Assembly (NCBI GenBank): GCA_002007465.1
Contig: LNAC01001238.1
Span: 213,053-277,052 of the forward strand
Source of the DNA: Ailurus styani
Lineage: Eukaryota; Chordata; Mammalia; Carnivora; Ailuridae
Reading direction: 5' to 3'
Length of the DNA: 64,000 nt
In this document: positions 21,831 to 34,231 of the stretch, piece by piece
Position numbering within the stretch: position 1 is the stretch's first letter
Layout of the letters: each line of letters opens with the position of its first letter
The notes under the pieces: model-generated
Databases searched by the model: none
What the model saw: the letters and a program-made list of their open reading frames with translations, nothing else
Told to the model about the DNA's origin: nothing
Made by a program: the position numbers and the translations under genes

Positions 21831-23190
21831 GTGACATATTTCACAATATTTACGTATCATTTTAATTTTATATAAATAGAAAGACACTCAATACAGTACT
21901 ACTGAACCTTTTCTGCAAAGTTTCAGAAAAGCTAATTTACAGTGATTGTTCTTCTTCGAATCCACATTTTCAAAGGAAAAAATATGTAATTATCATCGGA
22001 AATCCATATGCAATTGAGCACATTTTGGTAGAACTTAATATAAAACGAGTTGGCTTCAAAAAACTTTCCCTTTTTTGTTGGGAGTGCAAGTAGGTGAGAG
22101 GACTGCGGGAGCTCAGAAAACATTCATTATTGTTCAATATGCACAGCAGCAGGGGAGGGGAATTAAAGCAGAGGAGTGGAGGGGAACAGTGGCAATATCG
22201 TTCAAATCAGCAACCCTCCTTCGTGGGAGTGGAAGCACCCAAGGGGAATAGATTCTCAGACTGTCCCCCTCTTCTTGATCTTGAGGCACTCTGTGAGTAA
22301 ATATAAAATGGCAAAGCAAATATGCTGCTAGAAACTGGAGGAAAAATAGGTAAATAACTGCCTGAAATAGAACCACCCTGCTGCATTGATAAAAGGGACT
22401 GTTCTCAGCTTTACTATGGCTTTAAACCTAATTTATGTTTTAGTTTCCTCACAAATCATGATAAATATTTTTAGTCAAAAGACAATGCGATCTCCCAAAG
22501 GGTGTCAAATAGTTAAATAAGCAAAAGAGAACAGAAACTGAACAAAATTAGTAGCAACTGCTTGTCAGCTAAGGCTAGGTAGGCACTGTGCAAAACCCAC
22601 TTCCTCAGCGATGAATACTTAAAATTGGCAACCACATTACAGGAAAACAATGAAGCAATCTGACAATTTGGCAAGCTCCCCCACCCAAAGATTTATAAAA
22701 ACACGGAATAAGTAGAATATGACATTTGGCAACTGCAGTTTCTGAACTGCACTGTTATTACTTCCAAAGCAAGTAATTTCTCAGAAAGCAAAGCAAAGCA
22801 AGGAAACAATCAAAAAACCATAGTGATAAACCTGTAAACATAGCTGGCTTTTGAACTGAAATATAGAGGCCACCCTGAGTGACAGAAGACAAATCTGGAC
22901 TGAATAATACAAGAACTGACTCAAGCCGTAATTCCAAGTCAATCTAAAACAAAGGAAACTTAAAAATTCATTATTCATTTCCAAACAAACATGAAGTTCT
23001 TAGTTCCAGCTGGGACCAGAAGTTGAATAGTCAAATCAGAGAACTAGCGGACAGGAGGATTTTGTGACATGCATACCTCACTTGGCAGTGTGAAATAGGA
23101 ATAGTTTATGGAAGTCTAATGAGTAATCATTTCAGTCTAGCCTAGTCAGACTTAAGAAATTTAAAACCAATAACTAGAAAATAAAAAAAC
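21831..23190. other. Repeat-poor block, about 1.36 kb
   Basis: No recognised repeat. The part at 22080-22290 is G-rich relative to its surroundings and carries opposed short frames (22094-22300 plus, 22134-22376 minus) with no recognised similarity. AAAGC(AAAGC)n at about 22786-22801. Confidence 0.45.
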
Positions 23191-23199
23191 ATTATCTTA

Positions 23200-23366
23200 G
23201 GGGCGCCTGGATGGCTCAGTCGGTTAAGCGTCTTCTTCAGCTCAGGTCATGATCCTGGGGTCCTGGGATGGAGCCCTGCATCAGTTTCTCTGCTGAGCAG
23301 GGGAACCTGCTTCTCCCTCTCCCTCTGTCGCACTCTCTCAAATAAATATATAAAATCTTTCAAAAA
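23200..23366 (+). mobile_element. CanSINE, first of an opposed pair
   Basis: GGGCGCCTGGATGGCTCAGT head to an AAATAAATATATAAAATC tail. Flanked by ATTATCTTA (23191-23199) and ACTATCTTA (23369-23377). Confidence 0.95.
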
Positions 23367-23377
23367 ATACTATCTTA

Positions 23378-23595
23378 CAATGGGTTTTTTTGTTTTTGAT
23401 TTTTCTTAGGCAGAGAAGAAGGGAGAGAGACGTGGGCAGGGAAGGTGCAGAGGGAAAAGGAGAGAGATAATCTTAAGCAGGCTCCAACCCCAGCACAGAG
23501 CCTGTTGCAGGGCTCAATCCTAGGACCCTGAGATCAATGACCTGAGCTGAAATCAAAAGTCCGACGCTTAAACGACTGAGCCACCCAGGTGCCCC
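23378..23595 (-). mobile_element. CanSINE, second of an opposed pair
   Basis: Complementary SINE from a TTTTTTTGTTTTTG tail to GAGCCACCCAGGTGCCCC. Flanked by ACTATCTTA (23369-23377) and ACTATCTTG (23597-23605). It used the downstream target duplication of the neighbouring SINE as its own target. Confidence 0.93.
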
Positions 23596-24039
23596 TACTA
23601 TCTTGTAGTTTTTAATAAACCAAAGCCACATCCAGAATCAATTCTATATATTACTCCACACAATTGTGACTACAAGAAGTAACATAGCTCTTCTTTTCAT
23701 TGAAACAGGATAGTTTTCTCTGATCATTGTGTAACCAATGTCTAGTAGAGTCAGATACATAGTAGTTGATTAATAAGCTCCTATTGAATACATTATCATA
23801 AAAATACATTTCTCCATACTATATTCCAACAACGTTTTAATGATTTAAAGGAGGGAGAAAGAAAAAAAAAAGCATGCTCTTATTAGCAAAAGTCTGTTAT
23901 AGTGACAGAAATAGAAAAGAGGTAAGAATCATGTCCTAGAAATTGTAAGTCATATAATATGCATGGCTTCAAGTGACTAAAAAGAGGAAGCATGATTTCT
24001 TTCACTGTTTTCACAAATACTGAGTAATTTATGGTATGA

Positions 24040-24240
24040 TGATCATTTTATTAAGTTCCACTATATAAAGCTGTATACTACATGGCCCCTGCTCTTGAAA
24101 AACCTACAGTCCAACAGGAAAGATAAATGCATAATTATACTTGAATTTGAAAAGTTTCATATTAGAAGCACCTAAAATATTATGATCACATAGAAGAGTG
24201 AGAATCTAAGAAAATACATCAGAGTAAACATTCTGTCTGA
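24040..24240 (-). mobile_element. L2 LINE fragment
   Basis: 'catggcccctgctcttgaaa', 'aacctacagtccaacaggaa' and 'gataaatgcataattatac' match the complement of the L2 3' region. Diverged. Confidence 0.6.
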
Positions 24241-24272
24241 GATACTGATTCATCGATCTATCTGATGGTTTT

Positions 24273-24466
24273 ATTTTTATTTTTTAAGATTTTATTTATT
24301 TATTTGACAGAGAAACAGTGAGAGCAGGAACACTAGCAAGGGGAGTGGGAGAGGGAAAGCAGGCTTCCTGCCAAGCAGGGAGCCCGATGTGTGGCTCGAT
24401 CCCAGGACCCTGGGATCATGACCTGAGCCTAATGCAGACACTTAACAACTGAGCCACCCAGGTCCC
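24273..24466 (-). mobile_element. CanSINE
   Basis: TTTTTAAGATTTTATTTATT tail complement to GAGCCACCCAGGTCCCC. CTATCTGATGGTTTT (24258-24272) and CTATCTGATTGTTTT (24467-24481) are a 15-bp duplication with one mismatch. Confidence 0.96.
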
Positions 24467-24481
24467 CTATCTGATTGTTTT

Positions 24482-24919
24482 TAATTGGAACTATAAGGAA
24501 AGAGAATAGAAATGAAATAAAATTTTTTTGAGCGTCAGAAGTCCAAAAATAGGTTTCTTTTTTTTATTCCAAATAGGGAAAGAGGCTTTGCAGTCTTTGA
24601 AATACATCTTATTTCTAGACATCTAGAGCAGCAAAGACTCTAATTCCAAACCAGCTACCATGAAGCTATTAACTGTCAAGTAGATATAATCAAGTTTTGT
24701 ATACCAAAGAACATTCAAAAAGGTCAAAGCTTATGAATAGATCTAGTGCAAAGAGAAACAGAACATAAGCCAAGAATGAAGTATTTATTACTCCTTTGTC
24801 TTCCTAGGGAAGCCACCAATCTATGCCTGGGTATTTAGATTTTTTTCATCTTGTTCCAAATCAAATATTCTTTTAGGTTTAATATATAAATGTAACATTT
24901 ACATATATATACACACATA

Positions 24920-24950
<31 letters not shown>

Positions 24951-25676
24951 GCACTAAATCTTGTTTTGATTATGTCATTAAGCCATCTGCCTGAAGTTTT
25001 AAAAGTATAGGCAAGTTTTTTTTGCTTTAAAAATAAATTTAAGCATATAATAATTCTTACCTGTCTATATTTCTTAGACCAGAGTTTTAATCACCACAAT
25101 TCCATTGTTTCTGAATTGGTTCCTCACCATCATGTTCAATTAAAAAATATATATACTATGACAATACCAGGAAACTTTATTAGGAAAAAAATCCTCTTTA
25201 ACAGTCTTTAAAACTACTGTTAGAATCTGTCAAAATCTTCATGTAATAATAAATTTCAAAGGTCTCCTATTTCGAAACAGGTGCCACTGAAAATGCAGTA
25301 GGTGTTCTTTGAGAGCACACTGAAGAATTAATAGGACTTTCACTTCATTTCCAAAGGAGTAACAAGAAGACTGTGATATAGGAGAACCTACTCTAAACTA
25401 CTGTCACCAACATAAATTCTAAAACTAGAATCCTTAGAAAGTAATATAGTATTCTTAAATTTAAAAAGTCAAATATTTGACCAAAATTTGCAAACAAGTC
25501 TAAAAACAAGAAAAATAAAGCATTTATAGTGAATTCATAGTACAATTAGGAAATACTTCAAATATATGAAATGTACATAGCATTTCAAAGAAACTGCTAT
25601 AATTGCTCCAATCAGCTCTTTCAAGAAATAAAACACTCAACATTGCATAATTAGTTGAAATCCAGGGTAAGCTAAT
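24482..25676. other. Unclassified AT-rich sequence
   Basis: No gene or interspersed repeat recognised apart from the microsatellite at 24902-24949. Confidence 0.45.
24902..24949. repeat. Compound TA/CA/TG/TA microsatellite with dyad symmetry
   Basis: ATATATATACACACAT followed by (GT)n and (AT)n; the two halves are near-complementary, so it can fold back on itself. Confidence 0.92.
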
Positions 25677-26188
25677 TGTAATGGTTAATTTTGTGTGTCC
25701 ACTTGGCTGACCCCCGGATGCCCAGATTAAACATTGTTTCTGGGTGTGTCTGTGAGGGGGGCTTCCAGATGAGGTTAGGATTTGAATCAGTGGACTCAGC
25801 TAGGCAGATTGCTCCCCTATGTAGTAGGTCTCACCCAACCTGTGGAGGACCTGAAGAGAAGAAAAAGCAAGAGACAAAGGAGAGACCTGCCCCTTTTCCT
25901 TCCTGCCTGCCTTCTTTAGCTGGGGAATTGCCTCTCTTTTTGCACAGGACCCAAGGCTGGGATTAACACAATAGGCACATAAGGCTCTCAGGCCTTTGGA
26001 CTCAAACTGGTTTTCCTGGGTCCCCAGCTTGCAGACAGCAGAAGATCATGGGACTTCTCGGTCATCAAGAAATCTTGTGAGGAAACTCCTCTTAACAGTA
26101 ATATCTCTATACGGAGATATAAATATGTAAGGTATACATACATTTCTCCTACTGGTTCAGTTTCTCTGCAGAATCCTGAAAAATCTAC
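25677..26188 (+). mobile_element. ERVL solo LTR (MLT2-like)
   Basis: It starts TGTAATGGTTAATTTTGTGT and continues with 'gatgcccagattaaacattg', 'tctgggtgtgtctgtgaggg', 'cagcttgcagacagcagaag', 'catgggacttctcggtcatc' and 'ggttcagtttctctgcagaa', the characteristic ERVL-type LTR order. No gag, pol or env sequence adjoins it, so it is a solo LTR. The 91-residue frame at 25691-25966 is an LTR translation, not a gene. Confidence 0.85.
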
Positions 26189-26289
26189 TAATTTACCAAA
26201 ACTGACTACTGTTCTGAATGCAGTGTGTATATATCCTGAAGGAGTTTCACATGATTATATATATTGCAATTCATTAAAACAAGTTGGTC

Positions 26290-26560
26290 TTTTATGATTC
26301 TGGACTTTAAACAAATAAAATCAAGTTGTACATATCATTTTGCAACTTTTAAATACTCAGTATTGGGCTTTGAGATTTATTCATGCTACCATAAATTGAT
26401 TTAATTCACTTATTTTAACTGCACTATAGCATTTTCTCATATGAATATGCATAATCTATTAGTTCATTCCCTTACTGAGGAATACTTAGGTTGTTTTCTG
26501 TTTTTTAAATTATTATTATTATTATAAGCATGCTGCAATGAATATCTTTGAAAATAACTT
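26290..26560 (-). mobile_element. L1 3' fragment
   Basis: 'catatcattttgcaactttt', 'gggctttgagatttattcat' and 'gcatgctgcaatgaatatct' match the complement of L1M 3' sequence. An (ATT)n tract lies at 26508-26527. Confidence 0.65.
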
Positions 26561-26702
26561 TATACCAAGAGTAATATACAAAAGATTTAACATTCAGAAT
26601 AATTTGGGTGCCTAATAAGAACAGAAGCCCTACCGTTGTAAACTCACTAGCTATAAAAAAAGGTATTATATTATTTATATAATATAAAAATGAGATATAC
26701 CT

Positions 26703-27110
26703 ATATAAAAATGTGTATTACTTTTCTGTAAACTTTGTGACAGTTTATACTTTGATAAAAGTATCTTGTACTTTTTATCAAAATGAAATTTTTCTTCTTA
26801 CTGTTTAATTTGTTCTTCAATATTCTTTCATTATACAGCTTTTCTTCTAGGATACACACTCAATTAACACACTTATGTAAACAAATGTTTGTCTTAAAAA
26901 ACACCATATAAAAATGTGTATTACTTTTCTCTAAACTTTGTCACAGTGTCTTTTATTCTACAGAGATTAGATTTTCTTTTATTTTCAACAAAATGAAATT
27001 TTTCTTCTGTTTAATTTGTTCTTCAATATTCTTTCATTATATAGCTCTTCTTCTAGGATACACACTCAATTAACACACTTATATAAACAAATGTTTGTCT
27101 TTAAAAAAAA
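26703..27110 (+). repeat. Tandem duplication, two copies of about 203 bp
   Basis: Copy A is 26703-26905 and copy B 26906-27110. Both begin ATATAAAAATGTGTATTACT, share 'gtttaatttgttcttcaata' and 'ctaggatacacactcaatta', and end 'caaatgtttgtctt'. The two flanking parts are nearly identical while a core of about 40 bp differs. Not an interspersed repeat that I recognise. Confidence 0.92.
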
Positions 27111-29274
27111 ATTCATTCCAAACTGCTCTTAAATCTGTTTATTTAAATCCTTACAATGTCATACTTTTAATTCATACTTTCAAATATTTTCCTTTTCATA
27201 ATTGTCAAACTACATTCTCTTCAGCACTTGCCAATTTAGTCTTATCTAATTTCTTTCCCTAACAAATTCTTCATAATTTCTGATCATTTTTTCTTTCTCT
27301 TTTCTTTCTTTCTTTTTTTTTCTTTTCAGAATTATTATGGACATGTTCTAGTTCCTCTGAATTCTAAAAATTTTGGCCAGCATTAAGTAATTCTGCGCCC
27401 AGTAAACTATCTTCATCTAATCTCTCATAATTTTGCAAAAACATTTCTGATTTTAAAAGAGCTAACTGCCAGAAATATCAGCTACCCACACCTGGGACCT
27501 ATCTGACTAGAAGGAATTCTGGTGAAGAATTAAGAAATGCAATCTTATTCATCCAGGTTCTCCAGGAGGCATATATCAAGATGGGATTAACCATGAAAAG
27601 ATTAAGGGCAATACTCAACAGAGGAAAGGAGGAGGGAGGTGGAAAAGGCTCAAGGACAAAATAAACCTTGAGGAAAATCTGACCTTGAATAAAGGTGAAA
27701 AAGAAGGAAGGTGGAGAGAAGCATCCTCAATGACGTGCTTGCAATTTCAAACAAACAAACAAAAACACTTGGCAAGGCTTTTGGGGAATCCTTGAGCCAG
27801 AGCAGTCTTCAGAGGATTCTTGTATATCCCAAGAATGTATGTGCCTTAGTATCTCTGCTGTGCTCCCTCGCTGACTGGGAGAAGACTTTATGATGAGAGC
27901 CTCCACAGGAGCATGAGGCTGGATCTGTGAGGTACTTCGAACATTTTATCTTTGAACTTGGAAGTCTGAGAGGCACATTCTCATAGCCACTGGGATGATA
28001 TATGAGTTTTCCCTATTTCATTAAGAACTATGCTGCTTGAACTTTATAAAGTTTCCTTAAGTACGTTTTCACTTGTTTAGTATGTAACCTTCAGAATTGC
28101 AGGCACTGTATCCATATTTTGAGCACTACCTGTAGGCTCTTGGTCATTCATTTTATTGTAAAAATACTGCTTACTGTAATTTAAAATAACGGTAATTCTA
28201 TTCCCAGCATTTTATTCAATTGGAATGTTGACAGTAGAAAACCACCAATTTATTTGTTATTTATAAATATGAGAACAAAAGGGCATTTTTAATTCTGTTA
28301 AGAAGCTGAATGGATAGCAACTTTTCACCCTTTTCAATACAAGTAGATTAAAGATCAATTAATAAATAAATACGAATGGAAGACAGCATATCAGCCAATA
28401 ACACTCATGATTAGTAGCTTTTCTAAAACTTCCAAACTCTACTTTTGTAATTGTCATAGAATGTTCTGCAAACATTTCCATCAAGTTTTTCTGTATTCAA
28501 TATTTTTCTTTCTTTGTTTCACTGTTTGTAGTTCTTTTTCTTATTACCACATTACTAATTTATTCATGCATACTGATTTTGCTTTTAATTTTCACTTAAA
28601 GCTCGTTCCCTCTTTTTTCTGTTCTTTTCTAAAACTGCTATGATTTCAAGTTTTTAGTATTGTGCTCCTCTGAAATAAATAGAGCATTCCAGGTATAGTC
28701 TGCTCAGCAGTGGAGAGAAACAGGCAACTGTCTCTCATCTTGGTTCATGACGTGATGCCTTTTCAACCCCAGTAACACCACAATTTTTAACTGACAGCAC
28801 AGACTGCAGATCCACATCTAATTTGCTATCCACAGGTGCTTTTCTCTTCACCCCTGTCTTCTTCAGAGTTCTAGAGAATGCAGAAAAAACTCACACACTT
28901 TTATTATTTCTCATTGAGCTTAACAAATGCCACTGCTCACACTGTTGGCCACATGTGTGTAGAATCCATATTTGCTTTCTCTACTTTAACTGATGCTTGT
29001 AATTTAAAACAGCATTAACATATTTATGAAAATATTATGGCTGAGTACATAGTAAGCTTTGCTATTATTCAATAAATACACATTGAATTGATAATATTAG
29101 CATGGGATTTCTTTTCATCTTGATCTTTAATAAAAATGCTAAATTACATTTTATGTGGTATAAACTATGCTGAAAACTTAAGTATACTTTATCTTATAGG
29201 ATGTAGCAATTTTTCTTTTTAAAAAACTTTTATTTATTTAAAGTATAGGTAACATACTAGTATTTCTTAATTTT
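27111..29274. other. About 2.2 kb without recognised repeats or genes
   Basis: AT-rich. A pyrimidine tract (TTTC)n lies at 27292-27326. Frames at 27711-27893 and 28407-28643 are short, with no domain or splice support. Confidence 0.4.
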
Positions 29275-29286
29275 GAAAGTAATGTA

Positions 29287-31042
29287 TACTCATGTCCATA
29301 CTACCCAAAGCAGTCTACAGATTCAATGCAATCCCTATTAAAACACCAACAGCATTTTTCACAGAAAAAAAAAAATCCTAAAATTTGTATGGAACCACAG
29401 AAGACCCCAAATCAAAGCTGTTTTGAAAAAGAACAAAACTAGAGGTATCACAATCCCAGATTTCAAGATATATTACAAAGCTATAGTATTCAAAACAGTA
29501 TGGTACTGGCACAAAGACAGACACATAGATCAATGGAACAGAATAGAAAGCCCAGAAATAAACCCACAACTACATAGTTGATTAATCTTTGACAAAGCAG
29601 GAAAGAATATCCGATTGCTAAGGAGAGTCTCTTAACAAATGGTGTTGGGAAAGCTGGGCGGCTCCATGCAAAGAATAAAACTGGACCACTTTCTTACACC
29701 ATATACAACAAAAAATTCAAATTGGATTAAGGACCTAAATGTGAGATCTGAAACCATAAAAATTCTATAAAAGAACAGAGAGAGTAATTTTTCTGACATC
29801 AGCCATTGCACCATTTTTCTAGATAGGTTTCCTGAGGCAAGAGAAACAAAAGCAAAAATAAACGACTGGGACTACATCAAAATAAAATCTGTACAGTGAA
29901 GGAAACAATCAACAAAACTAAAATGCAACTTACCGAACAGAAGATATTTGCAAATGACACACCCAATAAAGGGTTAGTATCTAAAATAAATAAAGAATTT
30001 CCAAAAAATCCAAAGAATTTTATACAACTTAAAATTTTATACAACAAAATTTATACAACTCAAACCCAAAAATTCCATAAGTGGGTTGAAGACATGAACA
30101 GACATTTCTTTAAAGACATCCACATAGCCAAAAGACAAATGAAAAGTGACTCTCAACATCATTCACCATTAAGGAAATGCAAATCAAAAGCATAGCATTG
30201 GTGGGAATGCAAACTGGTGTAGCCACTGTGGAAAGAAGTATGAAGGTTCCTCAAAAAAATTAAAAATATAATTACCATATGATCCAGTAATTCCACTACT
30301 TGGTATTTACCCAAAGAGTACAAAAACACTAATTCAAAAGATATATGCACCCCTAAATTATTGCAGCATTATTTATAATAGCAAAATTATGGAAGCAGCC
30401 CAGGTGTCATCCATCAACAGATAAATGGATAAAGAAGATAAATACACACACACACAAGAGAGCATTAGTCATAGAAGAGAATAAAATCTTGACATCTGCA
30501 ACAACATGGATGTATATAGAGGGTATAATGCTAAGTGATATAAGTCAGTCAGAAAAAGAAAAATACCATATGATTTCACTCATATATGGAATTTAAGAAA
30601 CAAAACAAAAAAAAAACAGAAGACCAAAAAAAGAGACTCTTAACTATGGAGAAGAAACTGATTATTACCGGTAGGGGAAACAGGTGATGAGGATTCAGAA
30701 TACACTTATTGGGGTACCAGCATGGCTCAGTTGGTTAAGTGCTCAACTCCTGATTTCAGTTTGTCATGATCTCTGGGTTGTGGATCCAGCCCCACATTGG
30801 GATCCACACTCAGTGCAGAGTCTACCGAGAGTCTCTCTCTCTCCCTCTTGCTTTTGCTCTGCCCCTCCCCACCACATTCATATTCTCCCTCTAAATTAAT
30901 TAAAAAATCTTTTTTAAAAAAAGAGTACACTTGTCATGATTAGCACTGAGTAATGTATAGAATTGTTGAATTACTATACTGTACACTTGAAACTAATATA
31001 ACACTGCATGTTAACTATACTGGAATTAAAATAAATAAAAAT
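29287..31042 (+). mobile_element. 5'-truncated L1 (ORF2 C-terminal half and 3' UTR), split by a SINE
   Basis: It begins inside ORF2 at 'actcatgtccatactaccca' and reads through 'cagattcaatgcaatcccta', 'agaccccaaatcaaagctgt', 'tggtactggcacaaagacag' and 'tgggactacatcaaaataaa' to the 3' UTR 'aactaatataacactgcatg' and an AAATAAATAAAAATA tail. Duplication GAAAGTAATGTA (29275-29286) and AAAAGTAATGTA (31043-31054) flanks it. Multiple stops and small indels inactivate ORF2; the frame at 29896-30195 is one surviving piece. Confidence 0.95.
30711..30921 (+). mobile_element. CanSINE inside the L1 3' UTR
   Basis: GGGTACCAGCATGGCTCAGT head, CT arm and an A-rich tail. AGAATACACTTATT (30697-30710) and AGAGTACACTTGTC (30922-30935) flank it, so it is younger than the L1. 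Confidence 0.93.
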
Positions 31043-31054
31043 AAAAGTAATGTA

Positions 31055-33049
31055 CAGTCATTACACAAATGATTATACAGAAAATATAAAAACCACACAC
31101 AAACATACATAAAGTGACAAATAAAAATAACTAGATCTTAAACATGTATACATGCATGCATACATATTTGTGCATGTTACATATAAATTGTACTCATGTT
31201 TAAATGTTTCATATGTACACATGCAGCAAATATCTATACTTGAAATCATACTTTTAAGCATTATATATACTGTATATATATTTAAGCATTTTAAATACAC
31301 TTATATACATAATGGCAATCCTACTAATATCATTTCCTATAAATTGAAGTTCATGTATCTGTGAGGGAGATATAAATGAATAGAGTCTGAGTATTCATGT
31401 CTACCTCCTGAGTGGCCTTGTGATATGCTTACTAACATACCATTACACCATTCTCCTCTTTTAGCCTATACATCTCAGAAAACCAACTAGAAAGAATTAA
31501 GGCTGTACGTTTCTAATCCAGGAGCCTGCATATTTCTGCTTGATATCCAAAAGGAGTTATCTTGTACAAAACAACTGCAAAAGGGCACTGTCTTAATTTT
31601 TCCTGTAATAATTAAGATGATCTTCTCATCAAGCTAAGGGGAAGCTTGAAAAAACACTTAAAAATATTCCTTAAGATGTGGGCCTAAAATTTGAAAGATA
31701 TCATCATGTTTCTAGAAAGACATAACGGTCTAGAATATTAGGTATCTCAGAGTCATCATATTCAAGCATGAGGAGAGACCTTAGATATCAAGGAGTTAAA
31801 ACATTTACTAGACCATGGAGGAACCAGTAATGAATGGGTGTTAACGTCTGCATCAAAATCACATAATTGGTATGGAATGGAGAACATAACCCAAACTTCT
31901 CATTGAGAACTCTCTCTTCTTTCTCTGGAGGTCATACACTGGAGCTCCTTCCCCACATGCAGACAGGTTTATTTGGCTGTTGGTGGGTTTTTTGTTTTTT
32001 ATTTTTAACTAACAAATTGAATTATTTGATCTTAGATATTTAAAGACAAAAATCCAGGGAAAAAATGAGAAGATCTAGCAACTATGGATCCAAAATTCTA
32101 AAAAATTATTTGAATTAGGTAGCAGCTACTAAGTAAGTTTAGAAGAGATATGCCCTCTTGACTACATGGCTGTCACTGCCAGGCCCATTTGGTTCAGCTG
32201 TGTTACATGCCTGCCCATTGCAGTTGTCTGAGTCTGTGACCTGTGTACCACTCCAAGTGGCATTCCTGTCATATTATATTAAAGTGGAGATTAACCTAAG
32301 AAACAATGTTTTCTGCGACAAGACTCAGAGCTTCCTCATGATACAAACAGATCATCAACTCATTTCCCAACTGTGTTCATGGTGGTAGGATTCTTTTAAA
32401 TGTCCTACTTCTGAACTATTCCAGGATTAAAACCATTTTAGTATACTTTGTTTCCGTTTTCCCTTAATACAACATTTCTTCAGTGGGTGGAATCTAAATC
32501 CCTCTTACTGAAGTACCTTTTTATGCTATACTAAATGATGTTCAAGATCACAGTTATCCCAAAGCAGTAATGGAGTCACTTTCCTGCTCTTGCCCAGTGG
32601 ACATTTAATCTCTCCACTCTGATTCCTAGTTTTCTTCTCTCTTTTTTTTTTTCATTTGGTTATGAGTAAGATTCTAGCATCTTTGTATATAATTCTTTCT
32701 CAACACTTAATGCTTATAAATACTTCATGCTCAAATCATTAGTTTCTCAATTTGTAGCAGAGATCACTCTCTCATCAGGAGTGAGCAAGGAGAAGCAAAG
32801 TGAATCCCAGCACTTAACAACACCTTTCTTTAATACTGATAAATAGTGACCTATGGTCCATTTCTCAAAATCTTCCCCTTAAGAGTCCCTGAGAATTGGC
32901 TATGTAGAAGTCACTCACATTCTCCTCAATTTTCCCTTGTAACTGAGCAAAAAAATTTTCATCCCTTGTAACCAGGATTGATTTTATGACATCATTCCAG
33001 CCAGTGATTAGTAAGCAGAATTTTCTGGATGAGACTACTAAGAGATCAA
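31055..33049. other. Unclassified sequence
   Basis: AT-rich, with TA/CA-rich low complexity at 31080-31310. No gene; the frames at 31073-31364 overlap on both strands in that low-complexity part. 32158-32388 encodes a 76-residue frame with no recognised similarity. Confidence 0.4.
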
Positions 33050-33705
33050 TCTTACAACTGCTATAATGTCTAAAACAAAAAAGATTGATCATATAAAGTG
33101 TTGGCAAGGATGTGGGGCAATGGAACTCTCAGACACTCTCATTGGTAGTATAAATTGGTAAAATTTCTTCAGAAAACTGGCAGTATCCACTAATGTTTAA
33201 CAGAGCCCATGAATGAGGAATTCCACTTGTAAGGATATTCCCAGGAGGAATGCGTATGTATGATTACCAAAACTACAAAATGAAACACACAAGACTATTT
33301 GTAGCACAATTCACAGTAGTCCAATACAGGAAACAGCAAATATTTATCAACAGCAAAAGGGGTAAATTATTAATAAATATAAAATAGATTACTAGACTAC
33401 AAAGAATTCAACAAGCTGTAACTCTACCCAACAAAAAGGATGACTATCACAACTGTAATATTTAGAAAAATAAGTCACACATTGCTAATTGCACATTTAT
33501 ATAAAGTTCAAAAGTAGGAAAACCTGTCTATGGAGTCAGAAGTCAAGACAGTGGTTATCATTGCCTGGAATGGACAGGGGATTTTAGGGGCTGGTATTGT
33601 TTTAATTCTTAATCTGCATATTGGTTACACAGGTGCCTTCAATCTACGAACCTTCACTTATGATTGGAAGGTATGTTATACTTCAAGTAAAAGTTTACTG
33701 AAAGA
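33050..33705 (+). mobile_element. Old L1-type ORF2 3' end and 3' UTR
   Basis: 'gtgttggcaaggatgtgggg', 'caatggaactctcagacact', 'tggtagtataaattggtaaa', 'gaaaactggcagtatccact' and 'gcctggaatggacaggggat' follow the order of ancient L1 3' ends. Strongly decayed. Confidence 0.8.
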
Positions 33706-34231
33706 GGAAGAAAAAAGAGGAAAAATATGAGAAAGAGAGAGAATTTAGTTACCAGGGTCTCCTTTTTCCCCTCTGGTCCTACCACCCCATTTCCAGCCGA
33801 AACACAGGTGTGAGTCATGGATATACAATGGTCCGATTGAGACCATGAGGATAAAACCTGAAAACCAAAGAAACCACAAAGACAGAAAGTGCTGGGGTCT
33901 GTAAGCTCTGACAATGTCACTGAATAGTTGTGCCAAATCTGACAGTTTATTTTCAGGCTTCTTGTTGCCTGAGACAAATTAACTCTTTGCATATTTTTGA
34001 TGCTATTTCTCAGATCTTTTCTCAGCTGCCATCACATGTGATTCCTAACTGATACACAATTTTATTCTGGTTTTTATCATCTTTCTTTCGTGTTAGTTGT
34101 CCCATCACATATAAATTTAATCCAAAACACTAAAGCTGGTCATTTTTTGTGGTCCAAAGGAAAAAGCAATGCTGGGAAATATTTACCCTGAAATTTAAAC
34201 TACAGTTAGTTTAAAACAAATTGCTGGTTCT
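33706..34231. other. Unclassified sequence
   Basis: A/G-rich at 33706-33750. No gene; the 112-residue minus frame (33654-33992) overlaps the L1 end and has no recognised similarity. Confidence 0.45.

Noticed and set aside
23191..23605. Regularly spaced similar sequences suggesting an array
   Set aside because: They are dispersed SINE copies and target duplications; nothing resembles a CRISPR array, and the genome is mammalian.
25691..25966. 91-residue frame
   Set aside because: Falls inside the MLT2-like LTR.
29896..30195. 99-residue frame that looks like a protein
   Set aside because: Remnant of L1 ORF2 in a 5'-truncated copy, not a host gene.
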